DNA of 64,000 nucleotides from Lichina pygmaea (GCA_963422465.1 OY730170.1:2580379-2644378); one strand, 5' to 3'. Positions 35,309-46,226 are shown, numbered from the stretch's first letter. Translations and numbers: made by a program. Notes: generated by a model from the letters alone, not told the origin.

Positions 35309-38300
35309 AAGCTTTTCCTACCAGACACTACAAGATTTCCTTTTGCTACACTTTCTAGTCACCTCCCTGTCTTCAGTTTTTATTCCTTTAAAGGTTTTCT
35401 GAAGAAGTTCACTATTAGCTGGAAGATCTGCATGGCTGTAAAGCTACAAACAGTGTAAGAATCAAATCAAAAAAAAATCAAATCAAACCAAAAATCATGT
35501 TCGGGTGTCCTTCTCCGTATGGCTTATGTCTTCCATGTTTGTTTTTCTGGCATAGTAGACACTTGCTGATGTAGTTTGTGACATGTTGTCAGAGGTTAAT
35601 GACATTGTTCCCTGCCTGTTGGATAAGGTCTGTGGTCTTGGAGATTCCTGGGTGACCATGTGCTGGATTGTCATGGTAGTTCCTTATTAGTTCTTCAGTG
35701 TCTTCTGCTGTGAGCTTGTTGATCTGTGGTTAAGGCACCAGGTTTCCTTGCTGGTCCTGCTATAAGATTGTTCCTTGGTGTTCATCATCTTCCATGTGGT
35801 CTTTTTGTCAGCTTAGTGCGTCTGCTCTCCTATTGTCTTGTCCAGGGGTGTACAAGATCTTGAACTTGTGTTGCCCTAGGAGTTCAGCCCATCTGACTTG
35901 CTGTCTGTTCAGCTTCTTGGTTGTTGTGAACGTTGTCAGATTATTGTGGTCTGTGAGAACAGTGAGTTCAGAACTGCTTTCCGCGTACACTCTCCAGTGT
36001 TCAAGTGCGTTGACAACTGCCAGTAGCTCTTTGTCGTGGATATCATAGTTTTGTTCTACTTGTGTCATTTTTCGTGAGTAGTAGGCAACTGGGTGCCACT
36101 TGCCATCTGCCTGTTGGTATAGACATACTCCCACTGCCTGATCTGAAGCGTCTGTCTTGATTTGTGTTGGTTGGCCTGTCTTGAAGTTGAGGAGAACTGG
36201 TTCCTTGGTGCAAGTGTCCTTGAGCTGTTGGAATACTTTTTGTTGTCTCTCTGTCCACTGGTACTCCACGTCCTTCTTCATGAGTTCTGTCAGTGGTGTT
36301 GCCATCTGTGAGTAGTTCTTTATGAACTGTCAGTTGAAGTTGGCAAATTCTAGGAAGGCTTGTACTTCCTTAACTGACATCAGTGTTGGCCATTGCTGAA
36401 TCACTTTGATTTTCTCAGGGTCAATCTTGATCCCTTCAATCCCTATAACATATCTGAGGAATTCAACTTCTAGTTTGTTGAACTTGCATTTCTTTGGGTT
36501 GAGCTTGAGCCCTGCCTGTTGTAGGCATCGTAGAACATCCTTCACATGTTTGGTATGTTCCTGTTACGTGTTTGAGTAGACAAGAATGTTATCCAGGTAG
36601 GTGATAGCTGTTTGGTCCAGGTGTGCTCTGATGATGTTGTTGATCAATGCTTGACATGTTACTGGTGCGTTCATGAGTCTGAATGGCATAACCAGATACT
36701 TGTAGTGTCTGTATCAGGTTCTGAAGGCTGTCTTCCATTCTTCTCCTTCTTTCATGTGTATCAGGTTGTATGCTCCTTTCAAGTCCAGCTTGGTAAAGAT
36801 TGTAGCTTGGCTGATCCTGTCTTGCAATTTGTTCACATTTGGCAACAGATATCAGTTCTTGATAGTAATGTTGTTGAGTTTCCTGTAATCTACACAAAGT
36901 CGAAGACTTCTGTCTTTCTTTGGTGCAAATAGTATCGGGTATCCTGCTGGCGATTGAGATTCTTGAATAAAACCCTTTTTCAGGTTTTCCTCCAGGTACT
37001 CACAAAGTACTTGGAGCTCTTTCTCTGATAACTGGTAAATTGGTCCAAATCCTGACTCTGTCCCTGGTTGCAACTTGATCTCATGATCCCAAGGTTGGTG
37101 CTTAGGCAACACTGCTGTTGTTGTCTCTTCCTGAAAGAGGTTATCATACCCAGGTCAGTACTCTTCAGAGATCTCCAGAGGGTTAACAACTTCCTCTCTC
37201 TTCATCTCTGACTGTTTGGCCACCTGGTTCCGGGGTGTGCCTGTCAAGGCAGACCTCTTCTCTTGAGAGTTATCCTTTCTGTTGGTGAGGTTCCACTGAG
37301 GACTCCTTCCCTCATCTGTCTATGCCTTCTGCGGCTGGTAACAGGTCCAAGCTGTGTTGTTAGTGCAGTTCCTAAACATGAGTACTCCTGTCTTCCAGTT
37401 AACAACTGGGTTGTGCTTCTTTAGCCAAGGTATCCCCAAATAGATATCCTGAGTGGCCAACTCAACAATATCAAGATGGATCCTTTCAGCATGGTGTCTG
37501 GTAACTATTTCCATTAGCTGCATCTCATGGCAGACTAGCTCTGTCTGTCCATTTGCCATCGTGAGCTGATAGAGCTGCTGCTTGCATCTCCTTCCAGTGC
37601 CAAGGGTGTCGTAAGGTTGTCTCAAGATGTAGTTTCCACTGGCTCCAGAGTCAACAAGTGCGTATGTCTGTACTGGTGTGTTGGCGTGTAGTGACACAGG
37701 CAATCACAGGTGCTTTGTGTTGCTAGGGGTTATGTTGTTGAGCTCCTGATGTCACCCCTTGACAAGGGAGTTCAGTCTTTTCCTGATTGAAGTGTCTTTC
37801 CACTGACTAGGCAATAGGTCCAGCCATTCCCATCAGTCCTGAGGAATCCATTCATGAATTTGTCTTGCTGATGCTTGTCACATCCAGGCTTGAGGCAGTA
37901 CTGCCAATTGTTGACGTAGCAGTTGTGGTTGTTGTCTTGCTGTAGGAACATGAGGTGTTTGTGCCAATCATGTGTGTGCCCGGGGAATGTGGTGTGTTGG
38001 TGTTTGTCCCAAAGATGGATCTCACACACATCCTTCTCGCAATTGACCCAATGCTTGTGGCAGGTGGTGTGGTAGGGTGAATGTCCTCTGTACCTTTGTA
38101 GTTATTCGTGGTAGGTGCAGTAGTGCTTCATGCAAAACCTCCACTGTAGTTCACCGTGCTGTAGATTTCGTGGGTCCATGCTGTAAGCATAGCTTCCTTG
38201 TGGTATTTCTTCTTTGATAGATGTGGGTTTGTCTCAGTCCCCATCAGAGGTGGTTAAGAGCTCCTGTCCCTTGTCATGACCTGTCAGTTCTGGTAGATCC

Positions 38301-39289
38301 TTGCCTCCTGATGTTGCCAGTTGGTGGGCTACTTCCAATGTCTGATCGTAGTTGTTCTATTGTTCAAGAGATAGCTGAGCCTCTCCTGGTGGGTCCTCTG
38401 GCTTGATGACATTCCAGTCTCCGTCAAGCGTATTAAGTTGCTGTCAGTGCACCTTGTTCTTTGAACAACAGTCTTTCACCATGTGGCCTAGCTTGCCACA
38501 GGCATAGCACTTCAGTGCTTTCCCTTTTTTGTTGTTCCTTCCCTTCATGAACCTTCTCTTGTGGTGGACTGCATCCAGTTCTATAGGTGCATAGCCATAT
38601 AGGTCATGTGGTGGTGCCTTGTTAGGTGGCTTGTAGTGGTTGCTCACATGCCATGCAGGGTGGCTGTATCCTCTGTCGTGGTGTTTCTCCATCGCTCACT
38701 TGAATAGTTTGTCATCAATGTTGATTGCTTGTGCGATGAGTTTGTCCAGTGTGTTGACTGCTTATCTGTTGAAGGTGATTTCATCCTTCATGTTTTCCTT
38801 GAGTCTATGTCAGTACATGACCATCAGGGTGTTGTTGTCCCAGTCAGTCAGTACTGAGTATTGTTTGAACTGCGTGGTGTACTCTGCAGCTGAGTGTTGT
38901 TGCTTGATGTGCTGGATCATCTGTATAGCCACTTTGTCTTTGTTAGATAGTCCAAGGATCCTTTTGATCTTGTCCTTGAATCACGTCTATTTTGTCATCC
39001 ATTCTGTTGTGCTGTCGTGGTCTCTGTTTCCTGAGAGATGTTTGTTGACGTAGGGCTTGATCCATCAATAAGCATTGCCTCTCATGTAAGTGGTTGTGAA
39101 GAGGGGCCACTTTTCCTTAGGCAGCTTTGTCTCTGGTTGGAATTGAAAGTAGACTTGGAGTTGCATGAGCCAGTCGTCAACCTTGTTCCTTTCACTGTAG
39201 AACAGGTCTGGCTTGGCGACACTAATCTTTCCATCTGGGAAGTTGGGGTTGGTTGCTCCTGAGGTACTCATCCTTGAGGGTCTTCAAAG

Positions 39290-39848
39290 TGTTGCAGTCT
39301 GTACTGTACTGTCCTATCTGAGTATAGGATTAGGGCGAGAGGTGGAAGGCAGGTTGGTTCTCGCAGGAGAGGAGTGTCAAGGAGTGCGAAGGGGTTTGGT
39401 GGAATGTGGTGGTGGTGACACCTGATCAACAGCTTCGTACAAAAGGATTGTATTGAAGTAGATCTAGTTGTCTGGATCACAACATGAGTTGAAGACAATT
39501 GTTCCATAAGGGAACTATCACCAGACTATATAGTGCTGGCCTGTCAAGACAATCAAGATTGTCTTGACAGTCTTGATGTCAAGACAGGTGAGATTGTCTC
39601 AACAGTCCCACCATGTTATGCACCCTGTGTCAAGACTGGTGAGATTGTCTTGATGCTTCATGCATCCTGCGTCAAGACTGGTGAGATTGTCTTGATACTT
39701 CATGCATGCTGCGTCAAGACTCCTGTGTGTGTCTTGACAGTCACGTGACCCCTTGTTGGTTGGTCACTTGACTTCCATGGTGTCCTCTTGCCTGGCCTGC
39801 AGCCTGATTGCCTATAAATAAGTGGCTCCCATCCCCTGGGTCGTAACA
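39290..39848 (-). repeat. 5' LTR of chromovirus B
   Basis: 559 bp, the same length as its partner LTR with no indels noticed. Differences from it are transitions only, clustered in the tandem-repeat part. It borders LINE C at the ATACA duplication. Confidence 0.9.
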
Positions 39849-41871
39849 ATACACCTTTCTCTGGTGTATGAACAGTATTATGAAGATCTGAAATATAGAA
39901 AAGAAATAAAATAGGAGAGAGAGGTGAACCTTGAGGGACTCCACAATGTACTGGAAAAAAAGAAGACTCTGAATCATCAAAGACAAGAGAGGTTTTTCTT
40001 TGGGTAGTGAAAGAAAAGATCCAGTTAACAAACCAGCTGGGGATTCCTTTTCTCTCCAGGATTTTCTTGAGAATTTCTGGCAGAACTCTATCATAAGCTC
40101 CTGAGATATCCAGAGAAAGAAGACTTGCTACCATTTCTTTCTTCCAGACTTTTTCAACTTGGGAAGTGAGTAGAAATAGTGCAGACTCAGTTGATCTTCC
40201 TTTTCTAAAGCCTATCTGGATTTCTGGCAGTAGGTTTTCTTTCTCAGCCAGTTCACTTAGCTTTGTGGCTGCCAGAGCTTCCATCAGCTTCCCAATTGTG
40301 TTGAGAAGTGCTATTGGCCTCCAAGCTTTGGCATAGCAATAGGATCCTTTGCTAGACTTTCTCAAGCATATTGTTCTGGCTGCTTTGTATCTGTCAGGGA
40401 AATATTCTAGCTTCCAGCAGGCCTCCAGAACTTTGGCTATCTTTTCATTGAAAGAGTCTCCTAATACCTTTAGAAATCCATTGGGTAGAGTGTCTTTCCC
40501 AGGAGCTGTAAAAGGTTTTTTCTTTTTCAGAATATTGTGGATATCTTCTTTGGAGATTTCCTGAGATAGCTGGTGTTGTTGGTGGTTGGCTGGCTGGTCC
40601 TGGGATTCTGGTACTGGCTGGAGAGGTAGAGGGAAGAACTGGGTTTTGAATACTTCTACCTTTTCTGTGAAAGTTCTGGCAGTTTCTCCATCTTCCTTTG
40701 TGAGCTCTGGAACAATTGGAAGTTCTGGTGGTTTGCCAGCTTTTTCTTTACCCCACTTGGCTATTTTCCAGTGCTTTTGTGTTTCAGCCAGGTTCTGGAG
40801 TTGTTCTCTGAATGTCTTTCTTTTCACATTCTTGATCAGGTGTTTCTTTTCCTTTATTACCTTTTCAAGTTTGTAGACTGGTTCTTGGTTTTGGAAGACT
40901 TTTCTTCTTAGTTTTCTTTCCTCTTTAATTTTCTCTTTAATCTCTTGGTTCCACCAGGGAACAGTGTACTTTGAGTCTCTCAGAGGTCTTGTTGTCTTGT
41001 CAGCCAGTTCTTGAAGAGCTTTGTCCAGATTCTCCAGATAGTTGTCCACTTCCTCTCTGTTAAGTAGTGGTGGAATAGGGGGAAGATTCTTAGCTTCTTT
41101 CTTGACTTGGTCCAGATCTAGTGTTCTCCAGTTTCTTTGGTGGGTTCTGGCTTTCTTTGGTGTTTCCAGACTTAGAATTGTCTGAACTGGTCTATGGTCT
41201 GAACCTGTGTAGAAGTCTAGGTTAATCTGGGAAGAAATAAAGGAATTAAGAAGTGATATAGAAATAAAAGATAAGTCAATAGCAGAGGAGGGAGGCTCTG
41301 CCAGTGTTCTTGCTCTTGTTGGTGTGAAAGGTGCTATTGCCAGCTCTAGTCCTTGATCATCTGTGAGTTCTTTGAACTTAGTAGCTAGTTCAGAGTAGAG
41401 TTGGGAGGATTTTGACCAGGATGGGTGGTGGAGGTTTGAGTCAGTCAGAAGAATATGTTCTCCTTCTTTCTCCAGTGCCTGGGCCAGTACATCCAGTAGA
41501 GCTTCTGCTGATACTCTGTAGTTTTCCTGGCTTGTGGGTGTGAAGTACAGGTTATGTACCCAGAACACTTTTGCTTGCACTCTTATCTCCAGTGATGTTA
41601 AATCCTTGCTCCAGAACACAGGGGTTATAGCTGACCTCTGTATTCTTCTGTTGATTAGAACCAGAGTTCTCCCTAACACTTGGTCTTGAAGAGGGTAGAA
41701 GGCTGAGAAGACTGTTGAGGTACTTGTTTCCTGGTATAGATTTCTCCAAGGTTCTTGAAGTGCAATCAGATCCACTTCCTGGAGTCTGGGGTTAGCTAGT
41801 AGAAGATCTTGGCATGTCTGGCTTTTCTGCACATTATACTGGAGAAGGTTGAGAGTTGGTGTACTTATCAA
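39849..41871 (-). CDS. LINE C ORF2, 5' part: endonuclease and start of RT
   Basis: The endonuclease (LLQYNVQKSQ, QEPW, LTDSNLHHPSW, SDHRPV) and RT (AKAWRPIALLNTIGK, GFRKGRSTESALFLL, SLDISGAYDRV, GVPQGSPLSPILFLFYIS) run without a stop to the insertion of chromovirus B at 39849. The frame overlaps the ORF1 stop as TTGA where LINEs A, D and H have ATGA, so it begins TTG-ATA-AGT with no nearby ATG. Either the start codon was lost or reinitiation uses a non-AUG codon. It continues after the insertion at 27914. Confidence 0.85.
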
Positions 41872-43331
41872 ACCTCTGGGTTAGAATCCACAAGTATCTC
41901 AAAAGAGTTTTGTTTTGGAAGATTAGTGGTAGTCTTCAGGTTTTGCAGAGAGGTTGCTTGAGAGCTAAGTCTTGCGCTTGATCTAGTTCTCACCAGCTGT
42001 CCCTGTTTTCTTTTCTTCCCATCCTCTCTATCAGATAGATTAGGGCCACTTCCAGTATTAGTGGTCTGGCTTGGAGAGAAGATAAAAGTGGAAGAGATGT
42101 TTTCTGGAGTGGTGTATCTTCCAGGTCTGGTGAGCCAGGATTCTCTAGCTTTCTGTGTAGCTTCCTGCTTTTTAGGGCAGGCTTTTTCCCAAGCAGAGTG
42201 CTTCCCTCCACAGTTAGCACATTTGGGAACTAGCTTTTCTTGAGGAATTGGGCAATCTCTTCTGGCATGTTTTCCTCCACATGCCAGGCACTGTGCTTGA
42301 GCTTGGCAGGTTCTTGCCTGGTGTCCAAACTTTGAGTATTTGTAGTATTGGACCACTGATGTATCCAGAAGTGCTAGTTCTACTTCATGGATCATGTAGC
42401 CAAGTACAACTTCTCTCTTGATTAGTAGATTAGCTTGCTCAGGTGTTGCAAGATCTATGTGCAGAGATGTCACAGATTTCTTAAGAAGTTTGGACTTTCT
42501 GGTCCAGTAGGTTCTCAGGATTTTGACCTGGTTTTCCATACCAGGGTTTTGTCTGAAGATAGTCTTAGTTGTCTCTTCCAGGTTATCTGGGTTAAAGTCC
42601 TTTGTTTGAACTCCATGAACTATGACTGGGAAGATTCTGGAAGAGATCTTAGCTTCTTCAGAGAACACTGCAGAGATCCAGTCTTTGTTCTGTTCTAGTT
42701 GGGTCTTGGCTGAGGGAGATTCCAGAGAGATGATAATATCACCAGAAGGAAGCTTTCTGACTGCTCTGATATCTTTCTGGCAAGATGTAGGGACTTTGTT
42801 CTTGATATCCTGCACAAGCTGGGAGGGTGTTCTGTTTCCTGTCTGTGCTATTTGGACTCCAGGTCTGATAGTAATCTCACTGAAGATTCTCTGGGGAACT
42901 GGAATTTCCTGAACTGTAGCTTTCTGGACTGCTTGAGCATAGGAGAGATTAGATGCTGGTGTTTGCATATTTTTCTCAATTCTGTCTAGTCTCTGGAGAA
43001 CTTTCTGGATCTCTTGTCCAGTGGTGGAAGGTGTAGCTATATGGCTTGCTAGCTGGGTGGTGATTTTCTTCCATGCTGCCTGTACCTTTGGGGGAGTTTT
43101 AGACCAGTTTAGCCAGACTTCAACAATCTGGGATACTGGCAGTGTGTTTTCTCCAGCTTGTTGGTCTGGTGTTGCCAGAGAGGTATCTTGTTGGCTTGCC
43201 TCTGGGGGAATAGATAAAGAAGAAGAGCTGGATTGGATGTTGGGAGATCTGGAAGCCAGTATAGAGGTTGGTACTCTAGAGTTGTATTGGGGATGACTGG
43301 GTTTTTTCTTTTTTGAGGCTATAGCTCTGGG
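41868..43331 (-). CDS. LINE C ORF1, CCHC zinc-knuckle nucleic-acid-binding protein
   Basis: Gag-like ORF1 protein that coats LINE RNA. The frame is open from the element's 5' end (43331) to TGA at 41868. The start codon is missing through 5' truncation; the first internal ATG is at 42968. It shows a basic KKKKPSHPQ start, a Ser/Pro-rich region, then LSYAQAVQKA, and three Cys/His clusters near the C-terminus: YYKYSKFGHQARTC (first Cys replaced), CLACGGKHARRDCP and CANCGGKHSAWEKACP. The order matches LINE D ORF1 at roughly half identity by eye. Confidence 0.85.
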   Translation of the reverse strand, partial: PRAIASKKKKPSHPQYNSRVPTSILASRSPNIQSSSSSLSIPPEASQQDTSLATPDQQAGENTLPVSQIVEVWLNWSKTPPKVQAAWKKITTQLASHIATPSTTGQEIQKVLQRLDRIEKNMQTPASNLSYAQAVQKATVQEIPVPQRIFSEITIRPGVQIAQTGNRTPSQLVQDIKNKVPTSCQKDIRAVRKLPSGDIIISLESPSAKTQLEQNKDWISAVFSEEAKISSRIFPVIVHGVQTKDFNPDNLEETTKTIFRQNPGMENQVKILRTYWTRKSKLLKKSVTSLHIDLATPEQANLLIKREVVLGYMIHEVELALLDTSVVQYYKYSKFGHQARTCQAQAQCLACGGKHARRDCPIPQEKLVPKCANCGGKHSAWEKACPKKQEATQKARESWLTRPGRYTTPENISSTFIFSPSQTTNTGSGPNLSDREDGKKRKQGQLVRTRSSARLSSQATSLQNLKTTTNLPKQNSFEILVDSNPEV

Positions 43332-43345
43332 TTCATGCTCTCTTT

Positions 43346-43509
43346 ATTCAAGACAAAGACAACAAGTCTCTTTTAATCCCCAAGACTTCACCACTATTAT
43401 TTCAAACCCAGAGCTACTACAGAAGTTCTTGTACTGGTTTATGTCTTTGAAAAGACTAAACCAGTTTAATCTAGCTTTCAAACTCCACTATTCCCAATCT
43501 AATACCTAG
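43346..43509 (+). CDS. LINE A ORF2, last 54 codons
   Basis: The C-terminal end of LINE A ORF2 beyond the LINE C insertion. It reads on from the Cys-His motif through QRQQVSFNPQDFTTII, then LLQKFLYWFMSLKRLNQFNL, to TAG at 43507-43509. LINEs D and H have the same ending. Confidence 0.85.
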
Positions 43510-43752
43510 ATTCTCTTCTCTTACCAGAAACTTCAAGATTTCTTTTGTTACATTCCCTAGTCACACCCTGCCTTCAGTTTTTATCCCTTCAAAGGTTTTC
43601 TGAAGGAGTTCACTATTAGCTAGAAGATCTGCATAGCTGTAAAGCTACTACCAGTGTAAGAATCAAATAAAATAAAAAAAGTTGTCTGGATCACAACATG
43701 AGTTGAAGATAATCATTCTATAAGAGAACTATCACCTGACTATATAGTGCTC

Positions 43753-43831
43753 AGTTTTCAAGCTCAGTAAGCTGTGCTCACTTTGCTCACTGTCAAGTCT
43801 GTCAAGCTGTGCTTGAAAGACTTGATGCATA
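43753..43831. other. 79-bp unassigned joint between the two stacks
   Basis: This sequence lies between the end of recognisable LTR E and the left LTR of chromovirus G. It contains CTGTCAAGTCTGTCAAGC-like motifs reminiscent of the LTR repeat region and could be diverged LTR, but I cannot assign it. Confidence 0.4.
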
Positions 43832-44108
43832 TGTGACAAGGCAATGGCAGAGCAGAACTCGAGCCTAACTGATTCAGTAACCTTGACCTGACTTGGCTTG
43901 AGACTTGAGACTTGGATTGATGTACAAGACGAAAGACAAGGAAGGAAGAAAAAAATAAAAGAAGAAGAGAAGAAGCTGGGGAAGCAGGAGAAGTTCTTAT
44001 AGGCAGGGGATCAGGCAACAGTGGAGCAAACAGGCAACAGTGCAGATGGGACTTCCCAGCAAGGTGCGTGACTTGTGCCAGATATGCAACTGGGCCAGAA
44101 CTGTGACA
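43832..44108 (-). repeat. 3' LTR of chromovirus G
   Basis: 277-bp family-2 LTR in minus orientation, clearly homologous to the LTRs of F (CAGTGCAGATGGGACTTCCC block), with several small differences. Its partner LTR is not in the window. Confidence 0.88.
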
Positions 44109-44778
44109 TTACCCCCCTCCTTCACATGGCAAACTCCTGTGAGCCTCAGGCCACTCGTGGGCGTAGTTCTGTGGCTGTGGTTTCCTTGGGTATTTCTCAT
44201 GGAAGTTGTAGATGGTGTCTTTGGTGTTGTCAAGATGCTCAATAGGCTCTTCAGTGGCATCTTCAATTGGCCATCCAGACTATTTGACCAGGTACTTGAA
44301 CTTCTGTCAAGACATTGCTGGCTTGGAGTCAAGGATTTCTTCAACCTGGAACTCTTCATCTGTGTCTTGACCAATAACAGGGCCAGGGTGTTCATTTGAT
44401 TGGCCAGGGATAGGATTAGCAGGTGTCAGATGTAGAAGGGAAACATGAAAGACAGGGTGGATCTTGAGAGTATGTGGAAGCTCCAGATAGCAGGCACAGC
44501 TTCCGACTGTCTTCAACACCTTGAATAGTCCAATCCACTTGTCATCAAGCTTTTTGCATGGGTGGTGTGTCCTGATGTTCTTGGTATTCAGCCAAACAAG
44601 ATCTCCAGTTTGATTTTTGATTTGATTCTTACACTGTTTGTAGCTTTACAGCCATGCAGATCTTCCAGCTAATAGTGAACTTCTTCAGAAAACCTTTAAA
44701 GGAATAAAAACTGAAGACAGGGAGGTGACTAGAAAGTGTAGCAAAAGGAAATCTTGTAGTGTCTGGTAGGAAAAGCTT

Positions 44779-45667
44779 CTAGATGTTGGAGTGTGAATAG
44801 TGAAGTTTGAAAGCCAGATTAAATTGGTTTAGTTTTTTCAAAGACATAAACCAGTACAGAAACTTCTGTAGAAGCTCTGGGTTTGAAATAATAGTAGTGA
44901 AATCTTGGGGGTTAAAGAGAGCATGTTGTCTTTGACTTGAGTAGAGAGAGCATGAAGAGGTGATATACTTTACTGTCTCTTCTGCTTGACCACACATGCA
45001 TAGGGGGGTAGGAAAGTCAGGGACTCCAGCTCTGAAAAGAAAACTTGCTAGACCAATTCTCCCAGTTCTGGTTTGCAGTAGTAGACTTGCCTCAGCTTTC
45101 TGTAGCTCTTTGTAGAGCTTTAGGTTGTTGTAGTGAGGTTTTTGGCAAAACACCTGCCATCCAGCATAATCTTTTCTTTTCTTCTCCTCCCATTGGTTTT
45201 CCCACTCTTTAGTAAAGAGTATTTGTAGTTCTTTCTTTGAACTAGCCTGGTTAGTAGTTATTTGACTTAACCAAGTGAACTTCCAATTAGGAGAGATAGT
45301 TGAGGATTTCTTTAAAGGTTTTCTCAGTGAAGAAGTATAGGAAGAAATAGTAGAAAAGGTACTGTCAAGAAAGTTTTTCAGAGAGGAGGTTTGGATAGAA
45401 GATAGAAAACAAGCTGTGCGAAATTTAAAATAGAGATCTAGAGGTAAAAGAAAAAGCTCACTCTCTAATAGAAAAGAAGGAGTGGCTTTGAAAGCACCCC
45501 CAATAAGTCTCAGACATTTGTTTTGGAATATGATAAGAGAGGAAATATTAGAGGATTTTCTGAGTGGGTTGAACCAAATTCCCACTGTATAGCTCAGTAC
45601 AGATCTGAGTATTGCAGTGTACACAAGGTGTGCTGTGAGAACTGGAAAGCCCCAGGTGGAGTAAGAG
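44779..45667 (-). CDS. LINE H ORF2, C-terminal part
   Basis: Open frame from the solo LTR junction (45667) to the stop at 44779. It carries LRSVLSYTVGIWFNP, FKATPSFLLESELFLLPLDL and the Cys-His motif CMCGQAEETVKYITSSC, in which the His of the D copy is followed by the same spacing. It ends HYSHSNI exactly as in D. Confidence 0.85.
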
Positions 45668-46226
45668 TGTTACGACCCATGGGATGGAAGCCACTTATTT
45701 ATAGGCAATCAGGCCGCAGGCCAGGCAAGAGGACACCATGGAAGTCAAGTGACCAACCAACAAGGGGTCACGTGACTGTCAAGACACACACAGGAGTCTT
45801 GACGCAGCATGCATGAAGCATCAAGACAATCTCACCAGTCTTGACACAGGATGCATGAAGCATCAAGACAATCTCACCAGTCTTGACGCAGGGTGTATAA
45901 CATGGTGGGACTGTCAAGACAATCTCACCTGTCTTGACATCAAGACTGTCAAGACAATCTCAATTGTCTCAACAGGCCAGCACTATATAGTCTGACAATA
46001 GTTCCCCTATGGAACAATCATCTTCAACTTATGTTGTGATCCAGACAACTAGATCTACTTCAATACAATCCTTTTGTACAAAGCCATTGATCAGATGTCA
46101 CCACCACCATGTTCCACCAAACTCCTTTGCACTCCTTGACACTCCTCTCCTGCGAGAACCAACCTACCTTCCACCTCTCACCCTAATCCTATACTTGGAT
46201 AGGACAGTACGGTACAGACCGCAACA
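45668..46226 (+). repeat. Solo LTR S (family 1) in LINE H
   Basis: 559-bp LTR from TGTTACGACCC to ACCGCAACA, flanked by the 5-bp TSD AAGAG (45663-45667, 46227-46231). There is no internal sequence, so the element was reduced by LTR-LTR recombination. It carries TCTTGA/TCAAGA-type tandem units like element B rather than the TCTCGA forms of element I. Confidence 0.92.

Larger units (their letters stand above)
30038..35493 (+). mobile_element. LINE D, full-length (subfamily 1), inserted in chromovirus B
   Basis: A 5,456-bp non-LTR retrotransposon with a perfect 13-bp TSD, ATCATGTTCGGGT, at 30025-30037 and 35494-35506. The layout is a 5'UTR of about 630 bp, ORF1, ORF2 overlapping it by 4 bp, and a 185-bp 3'UTR ending in AAATC-type repeats rather than plain poly(A). 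Both ORFs are open end to end. The protein order suggests the I/Tad group of fungal LINEs (inference). It is the youngest layer of stack 1 and a plausible active copy. Confidence 0.93.
27920..39848 (-). mobile_element. Chromovirus B (Ty3/gypsy, LTR family 1), broken, split by LINE D
   Basis: LTR retrotransposon with 559-bp LTRs at 27920-28478 (3') and 39290-39848 (5'), both beginning TG and ending CA. It is flanked by the 5-bp TSD ATACA. Its two parts total about 6.46 kb, against 6.47 kb for element I. Order on the minus strand: gag with CCHC knuckle (39271-38444), protease with DSGAS (about 37700-37600), RT (37112-36330), RNase H (36305-35808), integrase (about 35650-35507 and 30037-29230), chromodomain (29186-28965). 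The fossil is broken by roughly ten or more interruptions, several seemingly shared with element I. The LTRs differ at about 27 of 559 positions by eye, all transitions. Confidence 0.9.
26508..43331 (-). mobile_element. LINE C (subfamily 2), inserted in LINE A, split by chromovirus B
   Basis: A minus-strand LINE, 5' end at 43331 and T-rich (3') end at 26508. It is flanked by TTCATGCTCTCTTT at 26494-26507 and 43332-43345, both from LINE A ORF2. Its own sequence is 43331-39849 and 27914-26508, about 4.9 kb. The 5-bp duplication ATACA (27915-27919, 39849-39853) marks the LTR element inside it. Both ORFs are open apart from that insertion. The 5' end is truncated close to the ORF1 start. Confidence 0.9.
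23318..43680 (+). mobile_element. LINE A (subfamily 1), inserted in LTR E, split by LINE C
   Basis: A 5'-truncated LINE that starts near the end of ORF1 at 23318 and ends in an AATAAAATAAAAAAA tail at 43680. It is flanked by GTTGTCTGGAT at 23307-23317 and 43681-43691. The element is 23318-26507 plus 43346-43680, about 3.5 kb. LINE C with its duplicated target lies between. Both ORF2 parts are open, so it is young despite being one of the outer layers. Confidence 0.9.
23126..43752 (-). repeat. LTR E (family 1), partial, split by LINE A
   Basis: A partial copy of the family-1 LTR in minus orientation. Part one is 23126-23317, beginning TGTTGTGGTCTG. Part two is 43692-43752, which continues the same LTR from CACAACATGAGTTGAAG to ACTATATAGTGCT. 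The two parts are separated only by LINE A and its TSD. The LTR's remaining roughly 300 bp, including the tandem-repeat region, are missing or unrecognisable after 43752. No internal element sequence is attached, so it may be a solo LTR. Confidence 0.85.

Noticed and set aside
43021-43296. Plus-strand 91-codon frame in the LINE C 5' region
   Set aside because: Antisense shadow of LINE C ORF1, whose frame is open on the minus strand up to the element's 5' end.
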